Shown here: piece after piece, positions 17,044-25,248 of the stretch | Numbering within the stretch: position 1 is the stretch's first letter | How the letters are laid out: the number at the start of each line of letters is the position of its first letter | Source of the DNA: HGM05232 sp036661515 | Lineage (GTDB): Bacteria > Bacteroidota > Bacteroidia > Bacteroidales > Muribaculaceae | DNA: 31,439 nucleotides | Direction of reading: 5' to 3' | Assembly: GCA_036661515.1 (NCBI GenBank) | Contig: JAVWYO010000013.1 | Location: forward strand, 1-31,439 | Notes under the pieces: generated by a model | What the model saw: only the letters and a program-made list of their open reading frames with translations | Told to the model about the DNA's origin: nothing | Databases searched by the model: none | Made by a program: the position numbers and the translations under genes

Positions 17044-18591
17044 ATGGAATACTCAAACGATAATAAGCAATGGCGTAAAAAGCAGGAGTATCAAACTCCT
17101 CAGATGTCGGAATTAGGCAAACTTCAACCGCAAGACAAAGACCTTGAGGAGGCAGTACTTGGAGCCTTGATGCTCGAAAAAGATGCTTACACCGTTGTGT
17201 GTGACATTCTCAAACCCGAAAGTTTTTATGAGCCTCAAAATCAAAAAATATATGAGGCAATTGTAGCTCTTGGTGCCAGCCAGCGTCCAATAGATATGCT
17301 CACTGTCTCTGAGCAGTTGCGTATTAACGGTGCCCTTGAAGATGTAGGTGGGCCACTACGCATATCAGAACTTACTGGCAGGGTGGCATCGGCAGCACAC
17401 GTTGAGTTCCATGCTCGTATTATAGCTCAAAAGTATCTTGCTCGTGAATTGATACGTTTTAGCTCTATGATTCAGTCGAAGGCATTTGATGAATCTAACG
17501 ACGTTGACGATTTGCTCCAAGAAGCGGAAGGAAAATTGTTTGAAATATCGCAACGTAACGTAAAGAAAGATGTTACACAGATTGACCCAGTGATAGGTGG
17601 TGCGCTTGCACAGATTGAGGCTGCATCTAATAGGAAGAGTGGCCTTAGTGGACTTGAAACGGGGTATCATGATCTTGATAAACTCACATCGGGTTGGCAA
17701 AATTCTGATCTTATCATTATTGCAGCACGTCCAGCTATGGGTAAAACAGCATTGGTGCTATCTATGGCAAAGAATATGGCTGTCAATATAAATACGCCTA
17801 TTGCAGTGTTCTCGCTTGAGATGTCGAATCTTCAATTGGTTAACCGTCTTATATCTAATGTATGCGAGATAGAGGGAGAGAAAATAAAAAGTGGTAGGCT
17901 CACAGATGTTGAATGGGCGCAATTAAATTCGCGACTTGCACATCTATATGGAGCGCCATTATATATTGATGATACGCCCAGCCTTTCGATATTTGAATTA
18001 AGGACAAAGGCTCGACGCTTGGTGCGTGAGCATAATGTGAAGATGATTATTATTGATTATCTTCAGTTGATGAATGCAAGTGGAATGAAATTTGGAAGTC
18101 GAGAACAAGAAGTGAGTATGATTTCTCGTTCATTAAAACAACTTGCAAAGGAATTAAATATACCAATAATAGCGTTGTCACAGCTTAATCGTGGAGTAGA
18201 AAATAGGACAGATGGCAAGCGACCTCAATTGTCGGATTTACGTGAATCGGGTGCAATTGAGCAAGATGCCGATATTGTGTGCTTTATTCACCGACCAGAA
18301 TATTATACCCGTTCGGGAGAAGATGCAGAGGGGCATGATATTCGTGGACTTGCCGAATTTATTGTTGCTAAGCATCGTAGTGGTTCTGTTGATGATGTTA
18401 AGATGCGATTTAGAGCTAAATTTGCCCGATTTGAAAATTGGGAAGATGACTATGAAGTTATTCAAAATACTTATGAATCAAAAATGAATAGTGAAGGAGC
18501 AAAAGCGATTGAAGCAGTGAAAATAGATAATACTATTACACCTAATGCCGATTTTCTATTAGATAAGAATGATGATAGTACTCCGTTTTAA
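17044..18591 (+). CDS. dnaB: Replicative DNA helicase DnaB
   Basis: DnaB is the hexameric helicase that unwinds DNA at the replication fork and recruits primase. From ATG 17044 the protein is 515 residues, close to the usual length for Bacteroidetes. The N-terminal domain (about 28-135) begins PQDKDLEEAVLGALMLEKDA. The RecA-like domain starts near 200 with GLSGLETGYHDLDKLTSGWQ, Walker A is AARPAMGKTA at 227-236, Walker B is MIIIDYLQLM, and ALSQLNRGVENR plus LRESGAIEQDADIVCFIHRP give the arginine-finger and sensor regions. There is no intein in the helicase loops. It is not obviously a plasmid or phage copy, since its neighbours are core genes. Confidence 0.97.
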   Translation: MEYSNDNKQWRKKQEYQTPQMSELGKLQPQDKDLEEAVLGALMLEKDAYTVVCDILKPESFYEPQNQKIYEAIVALGASQRPIDMLTVSEQLRINGALEDVGGPLRISELTGRVASAAHVEFHARIIAQKYLARELIRFSSMIQSKAFDESNDVDDLLQEAEGKLFEISQRNVKKDVTQIDPVIGGALAQIEAASNRKSGLSGLETGYHDLDKLTSGWQNSDLIIIAARPAMGKTALVLSMAKNMAVNINTPIAVFSLEMSNLQLVNRLISNVCEIEGEKIKSGRLTDVEWAQLNSRLAHLYGAPLYIDDTPSLSIFELRTKARRLVREHNVKMIIIDYLQLMNASGMKFGSREQEVSMISRSLKQLAKELNIPIIALSQLNRGVENRTDGKRPQLSDLRESGAIEQDADIVCFIHRPEYYTRSGEDAEGHDIRGLAEFIVAKHRSGSVDDVKMRFRAKFARFENWEDDYEVIQNTYESKMNSEGAKAIEAVKIDNTITPNADFLLDKNDDSTPF

Positions 18592-18601
18592 AAAACAACA
18601 A

Positions 18602-18644
18602 ATCTCTAATTTATGTGTTATTACTAAAAACCTAAATTAGAGAT
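18602..18644. repeat. 12-bp perfect inverted repeat between dnaB and the 55-codon gene
   Basis: ATCTCTAATTTA at 18602-18613 is exactly repeated in inverse at 18633-18644 with a 19-nt loop. On the plus strand no T-run follows and the right arm ends 3 nt before ATG 18648. On the minus strand the stem is followed by a T-rich stretch, so it could stop transcripts running past cysK. It could act as a minus-strand terminator, an mRNA hairpin over the ribosome site of the small gene, or both. Confidence 0.8.
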
Positions 18645-18647
18645 GTT

Positions 18648-18815
18648 ATGAATAGTAAAAATCAGAAGAGTAAAGTAAATAAATGGTTATTGTGGGGCGT
18701 TATAATTCTTGCTACACTACTTGTGTTGTGGCTCACTTTCTTTGAATATCTTGGTGCAGTGGAGGAGGGTGACGTTATCCAAGATGGGAATAATATTGAA
18801 CAAGTTATAGAATAG
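18648..18815 (+). CDS. Small single-pass membrane protein, 55 residues
   Basis: An open frame from ATG 18648 to TAG 18813-18815 encodes 55 residues. It has a short basic N-terminus (MNSKNQKSKVNK), one hydrophobic segment WLLWGVIILATLLVLWLTFF at residues 13-32, and an acidic C-terminus (EEGDVIQDGNN). The charge pattern predicts a type II orientation with the tail outside the inner membrane. It lies 56 nt after dnaB with no promoter box visible between, so readthrough from dnaB is likely. Its stop is 14 nt from the convergent cysK stop. I do not recognise the family, but the layout looks like a real gene. Confidence 0.6.
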   Translation: MNSKNQKSKVNKWLLWGVIILATLLVLWLTFFEYLGAVEEGDVIQDGNNIEQVIE

Positions 18816-18829
18816 CTTGCCACAAACAG

Positions 18830-19777
18830 TTAAAGAGGATATTCATCAAATGCGTAGAGTAGGGTGGATAGGTAACGTTCGCCTGTGTCTGGAAGAAGAG
18901 CTACTATTGTTTTACCAGCGTTTTCGGGGAGCTTTGCAAGTTGAGTTGCAGCCCACACTGCTGCACCAGAAGATATACCTACAAGTAGCCCTTCGTTTTT
19001 TGCGAGCTTGCGACTTGTGAGTATTGCATCATCATTTTTTACTGCTATAATTTTGTCAACAACACCTGAATTATATGTTTTGGGAATAAAACCTGCTCCT
19101 ATGCCTTGTATCTTATGAGCACCTGGATTTCCACCAGAAAGTACAGCCGAATCGGCTGGCTCTACTGCAATAATTTTTATAGCGGGGTTCAATGCTTTCA
19201 GTCCAGCCCCTACACCGCTGACAGTACCCCCTGTGCCAACTCCTGCAATGAAAATGTCAATCTTTCCATCGGTGTCACGCCATATTTCTTGAGCTGTAGT
19301 TTTTATATGTGTTTCAGGATTAGCTGGATTCTCAAATTGTTGAAGGATTATTGAGTCTTTAATTTCATTACTGAGTGTTTCAGCTTTGGCGATTGCTCCT
19401 TTCATTCCTTCGGCACCAGGAGTGAGGACTACTTGAGCTCCAAGTGCTTTTAATAGATTTCGACGCTCTGCGCTCATTGTGTCGGGCATTGTGAATATTG
19501 CTTTGTATCCTTTAGATGCTGCGACAAAAGCTATTCCTACGCCAGTGTTTCCGCTTGTAGGTTCTATAATAGTGCCACCCGATTTTAGAAAGCCTTTCTT
19601 CTCGGCATCTTCAATCATTGCAAATCCTATGCGGTCTTTTACGCTACCAGCAGGGTTGAAATATTCAAGTTTCCCAATTACAGGTGTTGTGAGTTCTTCG
19701 CTCTGATTATAATTAGTAAATTCTAAGAGTGGTGTATTGCCGATAAGCTCGGTGAGGCTTTTGTATATTTTCGACAT
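18830..19777 (-). CDS. cysK: Cysteine synthase A (O-acetylserine sulfhydrylase)
   Basis: This PLP enzyme makes cysteine from O-acetylserine and sulfide. It has 315 residues, normal for CysK. The PLP lysine is Lys47 in NPAGSVKDRIG; the substrate loop is EPTSGNTGVGIAF (72-84); the phosphate-binding loop is GVGTGGTVSGVG; GISSGAAV binds the cofactor ring. The segment PDTMSAERRNLLKALGA fits CysK rather than cystathionine beta-synthase, and there is no CBS domain. It lies 88 nt after radC and has its own promoter box. No cysE is present nearby. Confidence 0.96.
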   Translation of the reverse strand: MSKIYKSLTELIGNTPLLEFTNYNQSEELTTPVIGKLEYFNPAGSVKDRIGFAMIEDAEKKGFLKSGGTIIEPTSGNTGVGIAFVAASKGYKAIFTMPDTMSAERRNLLKALGAQVVLTPGAEGMKGAIAKAETLSNEIKDSIILQQFENPANPETHIKTTAQEIWRDTDGKIDIFIAGVGTGGTVSGVGAGLKALNPAIKIIAVEPADSAVLSGGNPGAHKIQGIGAGFIPKTYNSGVVDKIIAVKNDDAILTSRKLAKNEGLLVGISSGAAVWAATQLAKLPENAGKTIVALLPDTGERYLSTLLYAFDEYPL

Positions 19778-19811
19778 ATTTGTGTTAAATGACTTGAATT
19801 AGTAAATTGAG

Positions 19812-19819
19812 CAAATGTA
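19812..19819 (-). promoter_or_regulatory. Probable cysK -7 box
   Basis: On the minus strand these bases read TACATTTG (TAnnTTTG), 34 nt upstream of the cysK ATG. No TTG is found at the standard -33 distance. Confidence 0.4.
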
Positions 19820-19865
19820 AATAAAAAAATAATTAGTTTTATATTTTTTGTCGTAAAAATATGAG

Positions 19866-20579
19866 TTATAAACGTCCTTCATTTGCATAACTGTAATATC
19901 CCGATTCGCAAATAATGATATGGTCGATTACCTCGATATCTATTAATTTCCCAGCTGCAACGATTTTGTGTGTCAGCATATCATCTACTTGGCTCGGTGT
20001 TGCTGAACCAGATGGGTGATTGTGATATAGAATGATTGATGAAGATAAATTATCGATAGCTGTTTTTAGAACCATTTTAGTGTCAACTACTGTTGCACTA
20101 ACGCCTCCTTGACTAATACGAAATTTACCAATGACACGCTTTGCATTATTTAGAATAATTATCCAAAATTCTTCATGCGTTAGATGTCCTATCTCGTGTC
20201 GCATAAGATTATATGCGGTATTTATATCTGTTACTTGGTCGGTGGGTATATTTACTTCTTCGGCATATTGTCGTCCGAGTTCCAGCGCAGCAAGAATTGT
20301 AATAGCTTTGGCATCGCCAATGCCTTTGAAATTGCGTTTTAAATCGCCTATGGTGCGTTTGCCGAGATTACAGAGCTTGTTGTCGTAGGATTGAAGAATG
20401 CGTTGTGATAAATCTACTACCGACTCACCAGGAGTGCCACTACCAATAAGAATAGCAAGTAATTCGGCTGCAGAAAGAGCTTTAAACCCATATTTGAGTG
20501 CCTTTTCGCGTGGTCGATCATCAACTGAAATATCTTTTATTGCGCGATTATATTTAGTATTGCTCTGTTCTTCTTTCAT
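19866..20579 (-). CDS. radC: RadC-family JAMM/MPN protein
   Basis: The 237-residue protein has the usual RadC layout: N-terminal helix-hairpin-helix-like part (about 20-105, with RPREKALKYGFKALSAAELL and FKGIGDAKA) and a C-terminal JAMM metal-binding domain. The zinc motif is HNHPSGSATPSQVD, with His186, His188 and Asp199. The name comes from a repair phenotype now doubted; the biochemical role of RadC is not settled. Its gene begins 14 nt after the glycosyltransferase gene, so both may share a transcript. Confidence 0.95.
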   Translation of the reverse strand: MKEEQSNTKYNRAIKDISVDDRPREKALKYGFKALSAAELLAILIGSGTPGESVVDLSQRILQSYDNKLCNLGKRTIGDLKRNFKGIGDAKAITILAALELGRQYAEEVNIPTDQVTDINTAYNLMRHEIGHLTHEEFWIIILNNAKRVIGKFRISQGGVSATVVDTKMVLKTAIDNLSSSIILYHNHPSGSATPSQVDDMLTHKIVAAGKLIDIEVIDHIIICESGYYSYANEGRL

Positions 20580-20593
20580 ATTGTGTTACAATA

Positions 20594-21592
20594 TTATTTA
20601 CCTCGACGTATTTTTATTTCTTCTTCAATATTACGACCATGTCCGAGTAATATTTTCCATGTGTATGCTTTTAAAAATCCAATTCCATAGCCACCGAGTT
20701 GAATAATGCTTGTTATCACAGCTAAAAGAGCTATTTTTATATTCTTAGTGGAGATAATAGCTGTAATAAACAGAGCAAAAATATAAGCGATGAGTGGAAC
20801 GATAGCCCACCAATGCCATAATAATGCGAGTATTATCATTGCCAATGTTCCCGTGACAAATACTGCTGGTAGCCAATGCACAATTTTTAGAGAATCGGGA
20901 TAGAGTAGAAATAGTGTAATGCGTGACATTCCGAATACATAGATTTGCTTGCAGAAAAGAGGCAGACTTACACGTCGCTTATGATAGACAAATGCTTCAC
21001 GAATTAAGTTGATTGAAAAGCCAGCTTGACGAGTGCGTGTACTCATATCAATATCTTCGGAAAACATTTCTCGGAATCCTCCAATCTTTTCCCACACTTT
21101 GCGTGAATATCCCATGTTGAATGTACGTGGTACGAATTTTTCTAATTGAACTTTCCCGCCACGTATCCCTCCTGTTGTAAGGAATGATGTCATGGAGTAG
21201 TTGATAGCCTTCTGCACGTTGCTAAATGAGTCGTGCGCGGCATCTGGGCCACCAAAGCAATCGGTGTAGTTCGTTTCAAGATGTGTTTTAAGTACTTCAA
21301 AATATTGAGGTGGAATAATGCAATCGGAGTCAAAAAAAATGAAATATTTGCCACTTGCATGTTCCATTCCATAATTTCGTGCTATACTGCGCCCTTCATT
21401 GCTTTTGTGAAAATATTGAATAGCAATACTACCCGAATAGGCATCAGCTACATCTTTGCAAGGTAGCGACGAGCCATCTTCAACAATTACAACTTCAAAA
21501 TCGTTGCATGATTGATTAGCAAGACTCTCTAAAAGGTCTTTAACTTCATCAATGCGGTTGTACACAGGAACTATTATAGAGAAAAATGGCAT
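20594..21592 (-). CDS. Family 2 glycosyltransferase with C-terminal membrane segments
   Basis: This is a 332-residue GT-A fold enzyme that transfers a sugar from a nucleotide donor. The start FFSIIVPVYNRIDEVKDLLESL is the classic GT2 N-terminus; EDGSS (39-42) and FDSD (DxD, Asp88/Asp90) hold nucleotide and metal; SEDIDMSTRTRQAGF (Glu179, Asp180) is the acceptor/catalytic region. Three hydrophobic stretches at about 240-259, 261-281 and 286-307 place it in the inner membrane. The acceptor is unknown; a cell-envelope or glycolipid glycan is likely. It heads a probable operon with radC. Confidence 0.93.
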   Translation of the reverse strand: MPFFSIIVPVYNRIDEVKDLLESLANQSCNDFEVVIVEDGSSLPCKDVADAYSGSIAIQYFHKSNEGRSIARNYGMEHASGKYFIFFDSDCIIPPQYFEVLKTHLETNYTDCFGGPDAAHDSFSNVQKAINYSMTSFLTTGGIRGGKVQLEKFVPRTFNMGYSRKVWEKIGGFREMFSEDIDMSTRTRQAGFSINLIREAFVYHKRRVSLPLFCKQIYVFGMSRITLFLLYPDSLKIVHWLPAVFVTGTLAMIILALLWHWWAIVPLIAYIFALFITAIISTKNIKIALLAVITSIIQLGGYGIGFLKAYTWKILLGHGRNIEEEIKIRRGK

Positions 21593-21656
21593 AGCAAAAA
21601 CATGTATATTTATTTATTAGTCGTAAAGGTAGCGACTTCAAGTATATTATCATAAA

Positions 21657-21687
21657 AAAGCACCGAAAATATTATTTTCAGTGCTTT
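21657..21687 (-). terminator. Intrinsic terminator of efp
   Basis: AAAGCAC at 21657-21663 pairs with GTGCTTT at 21681-21687, and GAAAAT at 21665-21670 with ATTTTC at 21674-21679, with one mismatch between the two stems and a 3-nt loop. On the minus strand a T-run follows directly. It lies 24 nt past the efp stop. Confidence 0.85.
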
Positions 21688-21710
21688 AGTTATAAGTTTC
21701 AGAAGTCTTA

Positions 21711-22274
21711 TTATTTTACGCGACCTAAATAAGAGCCATCGCGAGTATCAACTTCGATAGTTTCACCTTCATTGATAAACAAAGGAACTTTTACAATAGC
21801 TCCCGATTCAAGAGTTGCAGGCTTAAGTGCATTTGTAGCTGTATCACCCTTTAGTCCTGGTTCGGTATATGTTATAAGCAGTGTTGTTTTAACAGGCATA
21901 TCAGCAAATAAAATTGTTTCCGTAGAAACGTCAGAAACTACTTCAACAGTATCACCTTCTTTTATGTATTCAACACCATTAATAAGATCTTTCGCAATAG
22001 GGTGTTGCTCATAAGTTTCATTATTCATGAAAACGAAATCGCCACCTTCTTTATAAAGAAATTGATAAGGACGACGTTCTACGCGAACATCTTCTAATTT
22101 AAATCCTACTTGGAAAGTGCGGTCAAGAACGCGTCCGTTAACAACGTCTTTTAATTTTGTGCGCATAATAGTATTTCCTTTACCTGGTTTTACGTGCAAA
22201 AATTCAACGCAAAAATAAAGTCGTCCATCGAGACGAATACAAGTTCCGTTCTTAATGTCTTGAGAATTAATCAT
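21711..22274 (-). CDS. efp: Translation elongation factor P
   Basis: EF-P binds between the P and E sites and rescues ribosomes stalled at polyproline stretches. The 187-residue protein matches family length. The N-terminal KOW-like domain has HVKPGKGNTIMRTK with the tip lysine Lys32 that is the usual modification site. The OB domains follow, ending in VDTRDGSYLGRVK, the conserved EF-P C-terminus. No modification enzyme (EpmA, EarP or YmfI type) was seen here. It is divergent from rpmH and has a clear promoter and terminator. Confidence 0.98.
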   Translation of the reverse strand: MINSQDIKNGTCIRLDGRLYFCVEFLHVKPGKGNTIMRTKLKDVVNGRVLDRTFQVGFKLEDVRVERRPYQFLYKEGGDFVFMNNETYEQHPIAKDLINGVEYIKEGDTVEVVSDVSTETILFADMPVKTTLLITYTEPGLKGDTATNALKPATLESGAIVKVPLFINEGETIEVDTRDGSYLGRVK

Positions 22275-22326
22275 AAAAATTGGTGCTTATTTATTGTTAT
22301 TTTATTGTCCTAAATCAATTTGAATG

Positions 22327-22359
22327 CAAATTTAATAGAAATTGGTGCAAAACGCAAAA
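22327..22359 (-). promoter_or_regulatory. efp promoter
   Basis: On the minus strand TTTTG (22359-22355), a 20-nt spacer, and TAAATTTG (22334-22327) match the Bacteroidetes -33/-7 pattern fully. It lies 52 nt upstream of the efp ATG. Confidence 0.7.
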
Positions 22360-22386
22360 GTTTTCGTATGAAAAATAAAATAGCAG

Positions 22387-22417
22387 TTGGTTATTTAAAA
22401 ATTAATGTCTATTTTTG
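22387..22417 (+). promoter_or_regulatory. rpmH promoter
   Basis: TTG at 22387-22389, a 20-nt spacer and TATTTTTG at 22410-22417 match the Bacteroidetes -33/-7 pattern fully, 42 nt before the rpmH ATG. It lies back to back with the efp promoter. Confidence 0.7.
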
Positions 22418-22459
22418 CAAACCGAAAACAGAAATAATAATAACGAAAAATATACGGTA

Positions 22460-22612
22460 ATGAAAAGAACATTTCAACCTTCGAACAAAAAGAAGATAAA
22501 TAAGCATGGTTTCCGCGAGAGAATGGCAACTGCTGATGGTCGTAAAATCATAGCTCGTCGTCGTGCAAAAGGTCGCGCAAGTCTATCGGTTTCTGATTCT
22601 ATTCACAAATAA
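22460..22612 (+). CDS. rpmH: 50S ribosomal protein L34
   Basis: The 50-residue basic protein reads MKRTFQPSNKKKINKHGFRE and continues with RMATADGRKIIARRRAKGR, the L34 signature. I chose ATG 22460; an in-frame TTG at 22415 would add 15 residues but lies in the promoter -7 box. The usual partners rnpA and yidC are not beside it; here it is divergent from efp. Confidence 0.98.
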   Translation: MKRTFQPSNKKKINKHGFRERMATADGRKIIARRRAKGRASLSVSDSIHK

Positions 22613-22645
22613 GATTATAGTATAATCTATATTTGATATATCATA

Positions 22646-22671
22646 CCGTTGCTGTCGCAAGATAGCAACGG
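22646..22671 (+). terminator. rpmH terminator with GCAA tetraloop
   Basis: CCGTTGCTGTC at 22646-22656 pairs with GATAGCAACGG at 22661-22671 (11 pairs, one G-T wobble) around a GCAA loop, followed by ATTTTAT. It lies 33 nt past the rpmH stop. The GNRA-type loop makes the hairpin unusually stable. Confidence 0.8.
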
Positions 22672-22815
22672 ATTTTATGTGTCTATATCTCAACTTAAAA
22701 AATGTGCCTTCTTGATTATGTGAAATTTGGAAAAGCATTCAGAAATATTAGTCCTTTTACAGTTCATTTTAGATTTGTACATTTTAGGAGAAGTATAATA
22801 ACCAAAATTTATTAG

Positions 22816-22823
22816 TACTTTTG
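22816..22823 (+). promoter_or_regulatory. -7 box for the TonB receptor gene
   Basis: TACTTTTG matches TAnnTTTG, 30 nt upstream of ATG 22854. No -33 TTG is seen at the standard spacing. The 241-nt gap between rpmH and this gene otherwise holds only the rpmH terminator. Confidence 0.45.
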
Positions 22824-22853
22824 AGGGTGTTCTAATGAATAAGAAGTTTATTT

Positions 22854-25229
22854 ATGAAAAGATTTTTTTTGTGGTTTATTTACCTGTGTTGTTACACTCT
22901 TTTATATAGTGCACAACCAGTTCACGTTATTAGTGGTACTGTAATTGATAAGGTGAGTAGAGAACCTATTGATTATGTAAATGTTGCAATAATAGGACTT
23001 GAACGTGGGTGTGTTACTGACAGTGTTGGACGTTTTGCTTTTGAAAATATAGTGCCGGGTGCATATACACTAAAAGCTTCTGCCATAGGTCGCAAAGGGG
23101 CTTTAACTTCTGAATATATAGTTTCAACTCGTAATATAGATGTTACAATCGAAATGGAGTCGTCGCCAGCAGAACTTGCTACGGTAAATGTTGTAGGTGC
23201 GCCTTTTCGTAGAGATGCTGATAGTCCTATTGGATTGCGAATAATTGGTATTCAAGAAATAGAGAAAAGTCCTGGTGCAAACCGTGATATATCGAAAATA
23301 GTGCAATCATATCCTGGAGTATCGTTTTCACCTGCTGGTTATCGTAACGATTTAATAGTTCGAGGTGGTGCTCCATCTGAAAATCGTTTTTATCTTGATG
23401 GTATTGAAATACCAAATATAAATCATTTTAGTACAGAGGGTGCGTCTGGTGGCCCTGTCGGAATAATAAATGCGGATCTTATACGTGAAGTGAAGTTTTA
23501 TACTGGAGCATTTCCTGCAAATAGGGGGAATGCTTTGAGTTCTGTTCTTGATTTTAAGTTGAGAGATGGAGGTCTTGACCATAATTCACTAAAAGCTACT
23601 GTTGGAGCTTCAGATTTTTCGCTTGCTTCAACTGGCCATCTTGGGAAAAAAACTACTTATCTTGTTTCGGTACGTCAATCATATTTGCAATTACTCTTTA
23701 AAATGATTGGGTTACCTTTTTTACCGACTTTTACTGATGCTCAGTTTAAAATAAAAACCACTTTTGATAGGAATAATGAGTTGACTATTTTAGGTGTTGG
23801 TGGTATTGATAATATGAAGTTGAATACGTCGCTTACTGATGAGAAATCGGAATATTTGCTTAGCTATTTACCGAAGATTAAGCAGGAAACATTTACACTT
23901 GGGGCTTCATATAAGCATTATGCAGGTATAAATTCGCAAACTGTTGTGCTAAGTCATAGCTATTTGAATAATCGCAATACTAAATACTATAATAATGATG
24001 AAAGTCTTGAGGAGAATCTAATGTTGAAATTAAATTCACGCGAGCAAGAAACAAAACTAAGGGTTGAGAATACTTCGCTCTTTGGTCAATGGAAATTAAA
24101 TGTTGGTGCCAATGTTGAGTATGCTCAATATGAAAATAATTCATTTCAACGAATGTTCTCAAAAGAAGCATCTACATTGCAATATGATACAAGTTTGGAC
24201 ATGATTAAGTGGGGCATTTTTGCTACTACCAATTATGTTAGTTCTAATGATAGGTTTACGGCATCGTTAGGGTTAAGAACTGATGCTTGTGATTATTCTG
24301 ATGTCATGAAAAATATGCTGAAGCAACTTTCGCCACGTTTATCATTGTCATATAGAGTTGCTGGGGATTTATATGCAAGTGGGAATGCTGGCATGTATTA
24401 TCAGTTACCTCCTTACACTGGACTCGGATATAAGGATAATGCAGGTGTTTTTGTAAATAAGGATTTGAAATATATGCGTGTAATTCAAAGTAGTGTAGGA
24501 ATGAATTGGCATAAAGGGAGCACACTTGAGCTCTCGGCAGAAGTGTTTTATAAGAATTATGATAAAATACCTTTATCTGTAACTGATAATATTCCCCTTG
24601 CATGCAAAGGCGATGATTATGGTGTGATAGGAAATGAATTGCTTATATCCGTTGCACAAGGTCGTTCTTATGGGGTTGAATTACTTGCGCGTTGGTTCAT
24701 AGCTCAACGACTTAATATGTCATCATCATTTACGCTCTTTAAAAGTGAATATCGGAACAATTCAGAGAGTTCCTATATACCATCGGCTTGGGATAGCAAA
24801 TTTATATTTAATGTTAGCGGTACTTATAGTTTTCCAAGTAATTGGAGTGTAGGAATGAAAGTGAAGTGTATTGGTGGGGCACCTTATACACCTTATGATG
24901 TAGAAAAGTCGTCACTTGTTACTGCATGGAATGCGCAAGGACGACCATATTATGATTATACGCGATATAACAGTGAACGATTGCCAGTTTATGGGCAACT
25001 TGATTTGCGTGTTGATAAGATATTCTATATAAAACGTTGTATGCTTGGATTCTATATTGATTTACAAAATGTGACGGTTAGTAAGTTTCGCCGACAAGAT
25101 GTATTAATGAGTACAGGAATTATAGAAAATCCGACTGCTCCAATAGAGCAGCAACGTTATAAGATGAAAAATATAAAGCAAGATAGTGGGTCACTTATCC
25201 CATCGTTAGGAATAACTTTTGAGTATTAA
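22854..25229 (+). CDS. TonB-dependent outer-membrane receptor with carboxypeptidase-regulatory domain
   Basis: This is a 791-residue receptor: signal peptide (about 1-20), CarboxypepD_reg-like domain (about 25-102, VISGTVIDKVSREPIDYVNV), plug (about 120-235, with ISKIVQSYPGVSFSP, NDLIVRGGAPSENRFYLDG and INADLIREVKFYTGAFPANR), then the barrel to a C-terminal LGITFEY. A TonB box is suggested by ELATVNVVG near 107-115. It is smaller than SusC proteins and has no SusD partner nearby, so it belongs to the classical receptor type for metal chelates, vitamins or peptides. The substrate is not readable. A soluble protein gene follows 19 nt later. Confidence 0.93.
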   Translation: MKRFFLWFIYLCCYTLLYSAQPVHVISGTVIDKVSREPIDYVNVAIIGLERGCVTDSVGRFAFENIVPGAYTLKASAIGRKGALTSEYIVSTRNIDVTIEMESSPAELATVNVVGAPFRRDADSPIGLRIIGIQEIEKSPGANRDISKIVQSYPGVSFSPAGYRNDLIVRGGAPSENRFYLDGIEIPNINHFSTEGASGGPVGIINADLIREVKFYTGAFPANRGNALSSVLDFKLRDGGLDHNSLKATVGASDFSLASTGHLGKKTTYLVSVRQSYLQLLFKMIGLPFLPTFTDAQFKIKTTFDRNNELTILGVGGIDNMKLNTSLTDEKSEYLLSYLPKIKQETFTLGASYKHYAGINSQTVVLSHSYLNNRNTKYYNNDESLEENLMLKLNSREQETKLRVENTSLFGQWKLNVGANVEYAQYENNSFQRMFSKEASTLQYDTSLDMIKWGIFATTNYVSSNDRFTASLGLRTDACDYSDVMKNMLKQLSPRLSLSYRVAGDLYASGNAGMYYQLPPYTGLGYKDNAGVFVNKDLKYMRVIQSSVGMNWHKGSTLELSAEVFYKNYDKIPLSVTDNIPLACKGDDYGVIGNELLISVAQGRSYGVELLARWFIAQRLNMSSSFTLFKSEYRNNSESSYIPSAWDSKFIFNVSGTYSFPSNWSVGMKVKCIGGAPYTPYDVEKSSLVTAWNAQGRPYYDYTRYNSERLPVYGQLDLRVDKIFYIKRCMLGFYIDLQNVTVSKFRRQDVLMSTGIIENPTAPIEQQRYKMKNIKQDSGSLIPSLGITFEY

Positions 25230-25248
25230 ATTTTTGAATTATGGTATT

